Of a stretch of DNA of 7,203 nucleotides, positions 1-5,091 are shown piece after piece; the first letter of the stretch is position 1; each line of letters begins with the position of its first letter. The stretch covers positions 1-7,203 of the forward strand of contig JAGGZG010000398.1 of NCBI GenBank assembly GCA_021162125.1, given 5' to 3'. Under the pieces are notes generated by a model that saw only the letters and a list, made by a program, of their open reading frames with translations, made no database searches and was not told the origin of the DNA. The stretch comes from Anaerolineae bacterium (GTDB lineage: Bacteria; Chloroflexota; Anaerolineae; JACIWR01). The position numbers and the translations under genes were made by a program.

Positions 1-1995
1 AGCCTGCCCTACGTGCCCTACTTCCTGGCTTATGAGAATCCCCTCCTGGGTGGACCGCAGGTGGCGGCCAGAGTCATGTCGGTGGGTTGGGGTGAGGGGG
101 TAGATCAGGCAGCAGCTTACCTGAACAACCTGGAGGGGGCCGAAGATATGTGTGTGGTCACGGGGGCGATACCGCACCTCGCACCCTTGTTTGCGGGGGA
201 AACCCTGCCACTGGATGAGGCACACCTGCCCCTGGCCGACTACCTGGTCGTCAGTGTGGGGGATATGCAAATACGCCCGGCTGAGATTGAGACATTGCTG
301 GCCGGTGCTGAACTGGTGCACACCGTCCGTCTGGGCAATCTGGACTACGTGCGGGTGTACGCCAACACTGCCTACCGGCAGTCAGTAGCCTACATCGCGG
401 ACCGGGCCCAGCGTGGCGATGTGATTGTCCTTGACGCAGCAGGACAGCGTTACGACAGCGGGTTGCCACTTCACATCTTCGCCGCTACTGACGACGCAGC
501 TACCGTGGCCCGTCGCCTGAACGAGATAGCCCAGGGGCGACAGCGCCTGTGGTATGTTTCTTATCCTCACGCCTCGCCCATTCTCAAGAAGTACATCGCC
601 AGCCAACTGGCAGAGAAAGCGGAGCTCATATCCCGAGAGACAGTAGGGGCAGTGACTGTCTCGCTCTACCACCTGCCGCCCGGGGTGACTTTTCAAGCTC
701 CTGCACAGGAGTTCGAGGCGGACTTCGGCAGGCAGTTGGCGTTGGTGGATCACGTTCTCCTCACACCACGGGTAGCCTATCCCGGCCAGGTACGCCTGGT
801 GTTGCGCTGGCAGGCGCTGGCTCCCATGACCGATGATTACACGGTGTTCGTCAACCTGCTGGATCAGAGCGGACATTTGCGCGGGTCGGGGGGCGGTGAG
901 GCACTGCTGGCGGACAGGGCCTTCTTCCGCACCTCGACCTGTACGCCGGGCGAGATTGTCGAGATAGAAGTCAGTCTGCCCCTGGAAGGCGGGCTGCCGC
1001 CGGGGCCGTATCAAATCGTCGTCGTAGTCAGTAAGCCGGATCAGAGCGGATGGTTGACTGCGTTGAATGCACAGAGCTTGCCGGCAGGCACAGCCTATAA
1101 AGTCGAGGAGGTCGAGGTGCAGCCGGCGACCGAGCAGCCCCGGATAGAAGACCTGGTTATCTCCCACCGTCTCTCGCAGACATGGGGTGAGTGGCTGGAG
1201 CTTTTGGGGTACAACCTGGAACGTCAGGTGGATGCCGGTAGCACGGTAACCTTGGGCCTGTTCTGGCGTGGGCGAGCGCACATGGATCAGGACTACGAAC
1301 TGCGCGTCCGGCTCCAGGCTGCCGACGGTGGAGTCGCCTGGGAAAGCATCCTGCCACTCTGCTCGTACCCCACCAGCCGCTGGTCGCCGGGAGAAGTGTT
1401 CCACGTCCTGTATGACCTGGACATCGGCGCTGACGTGCCTGCTGGTCAGTACCGGCTCATGGTATCCGCGCTCGAACCAACCGGGGAGGTGCTTGCCCCC
1501 AGCGATTTCGACCTGGCCCCCCTCGAGGTGACAGGCCGCGCACATCGCTTCGATTTACCCGACGCGGTGCAGCATCCCCTGGACCTGCGCCTGGGCGCGG
1601 GTGGTGAAGTGACGCTTCTGGGCTACGACCTGCCGCAGACCGAGGTTGCGCCCGGCGACGCGGTCACTCTCACCCTGTACTGGCGCTGTGAGGCTCTCCT
1701 ACACACCGGCTACACCGTCTTCACCCACCTGCTCGATCCGGGCGGCCAGGTACGCGGCCAGGTGGATAGTCCGCCGCAGGGCGGGGCCGCGCCGACGACG
1801 AGCTGGCTGGTAGGGGAGGTCATCGCGGATGAGTATCGCATCCCCGTGGCCGAGGACGCGCCAGCGGGAGTCTACCAAGTCGAGGTGGGGATGTACGATC
1901 CGGCGACGGTCGTCCGCCTGCCGGTATTCGCCGCGGATGGGTCACGTCTGCCGGACGACCGCGTACTGCTGGAAACCGTGATCACGGTGCGTTGA
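1..1995 (+). CDS. C-terminal part of a GT39/PMT-like membrane glycosyltransferase (5' truncated)
   Basis: The frame is open from the first base to TGA at 1993-1995 (664 residues, counted from the window edge), so the start and membrane domain lie upstream. A GTG at 13 is in frame but is not a credible start. Residues 4-33 (YVPYFLAYENPLLGG, then VGWGEG and a following AAAYL) match the segment that follows the last membrane helix in bacterial GT39 proteins. Residues ~125-230 form a second soluble alpha/beta-looking segment (DVIVLDAAGQ ... LWYVSYPHASP). Three beta-rich modules follow at ~240-377, ~385-517 and ~522-664; the last is the best conserved (LGYDL, LTLYW, YTVFTHLLDP, GEV, RLPV). The GT39 family transfers sugars from polyprenyl-phosphate carriers outside the cytoplasmic membrane; that this copy is an active enzyme is inference, because the catalytic region is not in view. 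It is followed by a 237-base gap holding a promoter. Confidence 0.85.
   Translation, partial: SLPYVPYFLAYENPLLGGPQVAARVMSVGWGEGVDQAAAYLNNLEGAEDMCVVTGAIPHLAPLFAGETLPLDEAHLPLADYLVVSVGDMQIRPAEIETLLAGAELVHTVRLGNLDYVRVYANTAYRQSVAYIADRAQRGDVIVLDAAGQRYDSGLPLHIFAATDDAATVARRLNEIAQGRQRLWYVSYPHASPILKKYIASQLAEKAELISRETVGAVTVSLYHLPPGVTFQAPAQEFEADFGRQLALVDHVLLTPRVAYPGQVRLVLRWQALAPMTDDYTVFVNLLDQSGHLRGSGGGEALLADRAFFRTSTCTPGEIVEIEVSLPLEGGLPPGPYQIVVVVSKPDQSGWLTALNAQSLPAGTAYKVEEVEVQPATEQPRIEDLVISHRLSQTWGEWLELLGYNLERQVDAGSTVTLGLFWRGRAHMDQDYELRVRLQAADGGVAWESILPLCSYPTSRWSPGEVFHVLYDLDIGADVPAGQYRLMVSALEPTGEVLAPSDFDLAPLEVTGRAHRFDLPDAVQHPLDLRLGAGGEVTLLGYDLPQTEVAPGDAVTLTLYWRCEALLHTGYTVFTHLLDPGGQVRGQVDSPPQGGAAPTTSWLVGEVIADEYRIPVAEDAPAGVYQVEVGMYDPATVVRLPVFAADGSRLPDDRVLLETVITVR
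718..1131 (+). repeat. C-terminal beta-rich module, copy A (gene 1)
   Basis: Residues ~240-377 of gene 1. It shows VRLVLRWQA, then DDYTVFVNLLDQSG, then PGEIVEIEVSLPL and PPGPYQIVVVV. This is the same order of elements as in the other copies, but it lacks the LGYDL opening and the RLPV ending. Boundaries are approximate and set by eye. Confidence 0.65.
1153..1551 (+). repeat. C-terminal beta-rich module, copy B (gene 1)
   Basis: Residues ~385-517 of gene 1. It opens with LELLGYNLE and VTLGLFWRG. The YTVF position is replaced by QDYELRVRLQ. It continues with SRWSPGEVFHV and VPAGQYRLMVSALEPTGE. It is the most diverged of the three copies in this gene. Boundaries are approximate. Confidence 0.65.
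1564..1992 (+). repeat. C-terminal beta-rich module, copy C (gene 1)
   Basis: Residues ~522-664 of gene 1. It has the full set of elements: VTLLGYDLPQ, VTLTLYWR, GYTVFTHLLDPGG, PTTSWLVGEV, APAGVYQVEVGMYDP, RLPVFAADG. It aligns closely with copy E at the end of gene 2, and the bases coding YTVFTHL are identical in both over 21 positions (1711-1731 and 4801-4821). Confidence 0.8.
1975..1988. promoter_or_regulatory. 14-bp perfect palindrome upstream of promoter
   Basis: ACCGTGATCACGGT reads identically on both strands. It covers the last codons of gene 1 and ends four bases before the -35 box. Relative to a start expected near 2027 its centre is at about -45, a usual position for an activator or repressor dimer. 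It is not a terminator: a five-pair stem with no T run after it. The palindrome is seen directly; an operator role is inference, and chance within coding sequence is possible. Confidence 0.35.
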
Positions 1996-2020
1996 CAAAC
2001 GGGGCAGGCGAGGGTATACT
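1992..2020 (+). promoter_or_regulatory. Sigma-70-type promoter for genes 2-3
   Basis: TTGACA at 1992-1997 is a perfect -35 box and TATACT at 2015-2020 matches five of six bases of the -10 consensus, separated by exactly 17 bases. The -35 box overlaps the TGA stop of gene 1 (1993-1995). Transcription would start near 2027, giving a leader of about 205 bases before the ATG of gene 2. The match is seen directly; activity in this organism is inferred from general bacterial promoter knowledge. Confidence 0.65.
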
Positions 2021-2171
2021 CGGTATACTTATCACTTATGAACCGGAACGCCCGGAACTGTGGATCGGCGGCGCGATTCTGGCGTTGTTCCACGCACTGA
2101 CCACCCGCTGGATTGCGCTGCTTGTCATATCGCCCGTCGCGCATGTATTCCCTTTGCCGCACACTCCATAG
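1992..2171 (+). CDS. Possible small membrane ORF or coding relic between genes 1 and 2
   Basis: A frame open from TTG at 1992 to TAG at 2169-2171 (59 codons) runs through most of the gap between genes 1 and 2. Its TTG overlaps the stop of gene 1. The product contains ITYEPERPELWIGG followed by the hydrophobic stretch AILALFHALTTRWIALLVI, long enough to cross the membrane. Phrases like LWIGGAILAL and TRWIALL resemble membrane helices of GT-C proteins, so it may be a decayed piece of such a gene. Against it being a real gene: no Shine-Dalgarno sequence precedes the TTG, no other convincing start is present, and the same bases carry the promoter. I do not recognise a family. Confidence 0.2.
   Translation: MTNGAGEGILGILITYEPERPELWIGGAILALFHALTTRWIALLVISPVAHVFPLPHTP
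2013..2029. repeat. Direct repeat GGTATACT x2, 9-bp period
   Basis: GGTATACT occurs at 2013-2020 and again at 2022-2029, with one C between the copies. The first contains the -10 box. The second could serve as an alternative -10, or the pair could be a binding site over the transcription start, since each copy contains the palindrome GTATAC. Confidence 0.5.
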
Positions 2172-2220
2172 TCGAGGCACTCTTCATTCAGAATGACAGG
2201 TTTTGGTTTTTGGTTGTGAC

Positions 2221-2225
2221 AGGAG
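2221..2225 (+). promoter_or_regulatory. Ribosome binding site of gene 2
   Basis: AGGAG lies seven bases before ATG at 2233. It decides the start: an in-frame TTG at 2203 would lengthen the protein by ten residues but has no comparable site before it. Confidence 0.8.
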
Positions 2226-2232
2226 CCGCGTT

Positions 2233-5091
2233 ATGTATTCGCGCGTTAAAGCCCTGGCGATCATAGGGTTCTTCGCCTTGGTCACAATAGTGCTTACCTA
2301 CCCCCTGATCTTCCATGCCGCCGACACGGTGGAAAACTACGGCGATCCCCTGCTCAATACGTGGACCCTGGCCTGGGATGTCCACCAACTTACACGCGCC
2401 CCCCTCGATCTTTTCAATGCGCCCATTTTTTATCCATACACCAATACCCTGGCCTATTCGGAGAACCTGGTCGCCAGCGCCATACTCGCGGCTCCCATCA
2501 TCTGGCTTACTCACAATCCCGTGTTGGCCTACAACGTTATTGTGCTCCTGTCTTTTTTCCTCTCGGCAATAGGGACGTATTTGCTGGTCGTAGAATTAGT
2601 GAAAGATCGCCTGGCAGGTATTGTTGCCGGCCTGATTTTTGCCTTCGCCCCTTATCGCTTTGGTCAATTCAGCCACTTGCAGCTCCTAACCGCCCAGTGG
2701 ATGCCCTTTACCTTTCTATTCCTGGAACGATTCCTACGCCGTCAACGCTGGCGGGATGCACTGGGATTTGGACTTTGCCTGGCCCTGCAGAGCCTCTCTT
2801 GCGTCTACTATGCTTTTTACATGGGCATTGGTCTGACCACCTATCTTGCTTACGCCGTTTTCACGGATAGGTCTCTTCGTTCCAGGACGACCTGGGGCAA
2901 ACTCCTCGTAGCGGGGACATTGAGCATCTTACTGATAGCACCCTTTACGCTCCCATACTTTGCTGCTGCGGAAAACGTAGGAACTCGTTCGGGTGATGCC
3001 CAACAAGGCGCTACTTTGCAGAACTACGTCACCGTACCGGCTCGAAGCCTGTGGGCCCGGGTCTGGCCCTTGAATAACGGGCGATTTCACACCGAGCACA
3101 CATTTTGGCCCGGTCTGATGGCCCTGATCCTGGCCGGAATGGGCCTGCTCAGAGATGGGCACTGGCGGCGTAAGGGCAAGTATCTGCTGATTGCCCTCGT
3201 GAGCGTTGTTCTCTCGTTTGGGCCAACGCTACTCTTAAGGCCAGGGGGAACACCGCTGCTAAAGTGGATGCCCTACGATCTTCTTTATTACTACGTGCCC
3301 GGCTTCACCTCGATGAGAGTGCCGGCCCGGATAGTGGTTTTGGCCATGCTGGGTATAGCCGTGCTGGCCGGGTATGGTATGTCCTCCTGGCGGGCCCGTA
3401 GGGGGCGAAAATTCCTGATGATCACCACGATAGTGCTATTGGTGGTGGAATACATCGCCCTGCCGGTCAACACCGTGCCCGTGGAAGTGGGGGACAAGGT
3501 ACCGCCGATATATCGTTGGCTGTCCGCACAGGAACCGGGATCGGTGACAGTTGAATTCCCATCGTTATTCAGCTCGGACATTTTATCTGATAACCTCTCG
3601 GCTCCACTACTGGCCCGCCGGCAGTATTTTCAGGTGTATCACTGGCAACCCACTGTGATGGGCTACAGTGGCTTTTACCCGCCCCTTTTCTGGCATACCG
3701 CGAGATACTCTCTGCGCTTTCCCTCGGAGGTCAGCGTGAACTACTTGCGTGGACTGGGAGTACGCTACGTGCTCGTCCACAGCGACGATCTGTCCCCCTC
3801 CCAATGGGCAAGATGGCAGGTACAATTGACCAACCTGGAACCCCTGCTACGACCGTTGGGACACGTTGGCGAGACGTGGATATACGAATTGTCACCAGCG
3901 GTCAGAGAGAAGGAGAGATTGACGCTGAAAGTCCGCTGCCCGGAGGAAGCCAAACCCGGCGAGACATATTATGTCTATCTCGTATTTGAAAACCCATCCG
4001 CTGCCTCCCACGTGGACCTGGATCGTCGTTCCTATCGAGTGCATTATACCTGGCAATGGGGACGGGAATCGGTCGAGGGGGAAATTGGCGGGAAACTCCC
4101 GTCTGTGATGAACCCTGGACAGACGGTAATTCCTGTAGCCCTGCCCCCCCTTCCAAGCGAAAAAGCACAGCTTACCCTGACTGTCGAAAGCAGTGATTTG
4201 TCGGCGACCACAGAACAGGTAGCACAGCTCAGTGCCGACGCCGTCCCGCCCTCGTTCGACACGCCCTTTTTCACCTATAGAGCTGATTTTCCTCCCCTGC
4301 GCTTGACACACGCCGCCTTCTGGCACGATGACGTCTATCAGGCCGGGGAGACGATAGAGGTGACCCTGTTCTGGCAGCGCATAGGCAGTCTGGGGGACAG
4401 AGATGTGACCAGCTACGTACACCTGATTGACGCACAAGGGCAAAAGGCGAGCCAACACGGCGGATTCAGCGACTCCCCCACGGGATGGCAGATTGGGGAA
4501 ACGGGAATAGACCGCCACCTGCTGAACATCCCCTTCGATGCACCACCCGGCGACTACACCCTGGTCGCCGGCGTTTACGAACGTGACACCCAGAAACATC
4601 TCGGAAAAACAACTACCCTGAGGAAAATAGTTGTAGAGCAACCGGGCAACTTACCCGACGTGATCACCCATCCTCAAAAAACAAAGTTGGGGGATGCGAT
4701 ATACTTTCTGGGTTACGACCTTAGCGCGGAGCCGTGCACGGCGGGCGAGCGGGTGAAGTTGACACTTTACTGGCAGGCGAATGCCCCCGTCCACGAAGAT
4801 TACACCGTCTTCACCCACCTGTCGGCTCCCGATGGATCCTTCATCGCCCAGGAGGACGGTCCGCCCCGTGATGGCCACCATCCCACAACCCAATGGCGTG
4901 TCGGGGAAGTAGTAATTGATCAGCACGTGTGGTCTATCCCGGAGGACACGCTGCCAGGATGGTACCAACCGGCAATCGGGATGTACGAGTTGAGCACAGG
5001 CGAACGCCTGCCGGTTTACGATGAAAACGGTGTTCCGGCGGAAGGAAATCTCGTCCTGCTGGCGCCGGTAGAAGTGAGGGCCGCGGAGTGA
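2233..5091 (+). CDS. Polytopic GT-C-like membrane protein with C-terminal beta-rich modules
   Basis: 952 residues from the ATG. A hydrophobic helix at ~8-28 is followed by a first outside loop with YGDPLLNTW (36-44) and FYPYTNTLAYSENL (66-79), then about ten more hydrophobic segments to ~411. Conserved-looking blocks are FAPYRFGQFSHLQLLTAQW (138-156) and FTSMRVPAR (358-366). These blocks are typical of a large, mostly uncharacterised family of bacterial membrane proteins with GT-C-like topology, common in Chloroflexota and Planctomycetes. The outside part begins with a soluble domain (~412-556, containing YVLVHSDDL), then a less clear beta region (~557-673) and two modules shared with the neighbours (~674-803, ~804-952). 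It lacks the GT39 marks HPPLYY and SRDARMY, so its donor sugar and even its transferase activity are unproven. It probably shares an operon with the next gene, which it overlaps by four bases. Its membrane half is AT-richer than the flanking genes. Confidence 0.85.
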   Translation: MYSRVKALAIIGFFALVTIVLTYPLIFHAADTVENYGDPLLNTWTLAWDVHQLTRAPLDLFNAPIFYPYTNTLAYSENLVASAILAAPIIWLTHNPVLAYNVIVLLSFFLSAIGTYLLVVELVKDRLAGIVAGLIFAFAPYRFGQFSHLQLLTAQWMPFTFLFLERFLRRQRWRDALGFGLCLALQSLSCVYYAFYMGIGLTTYLAYAVFTDRSLRSRTTWGKLLVAGTLSILLIAPFTLPYFAAAENVGTRSGDAQQGATLQNYVTVPARSLWARVWPLNNGRFHTEHTFWPGLMALILAGMGLLRDGHWRRKGKYLLIALVSVVLSFGPTLLLRPGGTPLLKWMPYDLLYYYVPGFTSMRVPARIVVLAMLGIAVLAGYGMSSWRARRGRKFLMITTIVLLVVEYIALPVNTVPVEVGDKVPPIYRWLSAQEPGSVTVEFPSLFSSDILSDNLSAPLLARRQYFQVYHWQPTVMGYSGFYPPLFWHTARYSLRFPSEVSVNYLRGLGVRYVLVHSDDLSPSQWARWQVQLTNLEPLLRPLGHVGETWIYELSPAVREKERLTLKVRCPEEAKPGETYYVYLVFENPSAASHVDLDRRSYRVHYTWQWGRESVEGEIGGKLPSVMNPGQTVIPVALPPLPSEKAQLTLTVESSDLSATTEQVAQLSADAVPPSFDTPFFTYRADFPPLRLTHAAFWHDDVYQAGETIEVTLFWQRIGSLGDRDVTSYVHLIDAQGQKASQHGGFSDSPTGWQIGETGIDRHLLNIPFDAPPGDYTLVAGVYERDTQKHLGKTTTLRKIVVEQPGNLPDVITHPQKTKLGDAIYFLGYDLSAEPCTAGERVKLTLYWQANAPVHEDYTVFTHLSAPDGSFIAQEDGPPRDGHHPTTQWRVGEVVIDQHVWSIPEDTLPGWYQPAIGMYELSTGERLPVYDENGVPAEGNLVLLAPVEVRAAE
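4252..4641 (+). repeat. C-terminal beta-rich module, copy D (gene 2)
   Basis: Residues ~674-803 of gene 2. Elements seen are GETIEVTLFWQR, TSYVHLIDAQGQ, GWQIGETGIDRH and PPGDYTLVAGVYERDT. The YTVFTHL position reads TSYVHLI and the opening LGYDL is absent. Boundaries are approximate. Confidence 0.65.
4642..5088 (+). repeat. C-terminal beta-rich module, copy E (gene 2)
   Basis: Residues ~804-952 of gene 2. It has the full set: YFLGYDLS, VKLTLYWQA, DYTVFTHLSAPDG, PTTQWRVGEVVID, LPGWYQPAIGMYE, RLPVYDENG. It is the closest match to copy C of gene 1, including PTT-W-VGEV and the ending of each protein soon after the VLL element. Confidence 0.8.
5076..5080 (+). promoter_or_regulatory. Ribosome binding site of gene 3
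   Basis: GAGGG lies inside the end of gene 2, seven bases before GTG at 5088. It supports the GTG start over an in-frame ATG at 5151, which would remove the first membrane helix. Confidence 0.55.

Noticed and set aside
382..1545. Long antisense open frame (387 codons) opposite gene 1
   Set aside because: The forward frame is plainly coding, with repeated protein modules. The antisense product shows no domain, and long antisense frames are common in GC-rich genes.
784..1755. 12-base repeat GGCCAGGTACGC at 784-795 and 1744-1755
   Set aside because: Both encode GQVR in frame, but at different places within the modules, so it is most likely coincidence from shared codon preference.
1975..1992. 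Terminator at the end of gene 1
   Set aside because: The palindrome could form only a five-pair stem with a four-base loop and is not followed by a T run.
2038..2100. 20-codon ATG frame in the leader of gene 2 as an attenuator peptide
   Set aside because: No ribosome site precedes it, it has no run of a regulatory amino acid, and no terminator/antiterminator hairpins are visible after it.
2060..2266. 68-codon forward frame crossing the start of gene 2
   Set aside because: It runs through the ribosome site and start of gene 2 in another frame, has no ribosome site of its own and an unremarkable product.
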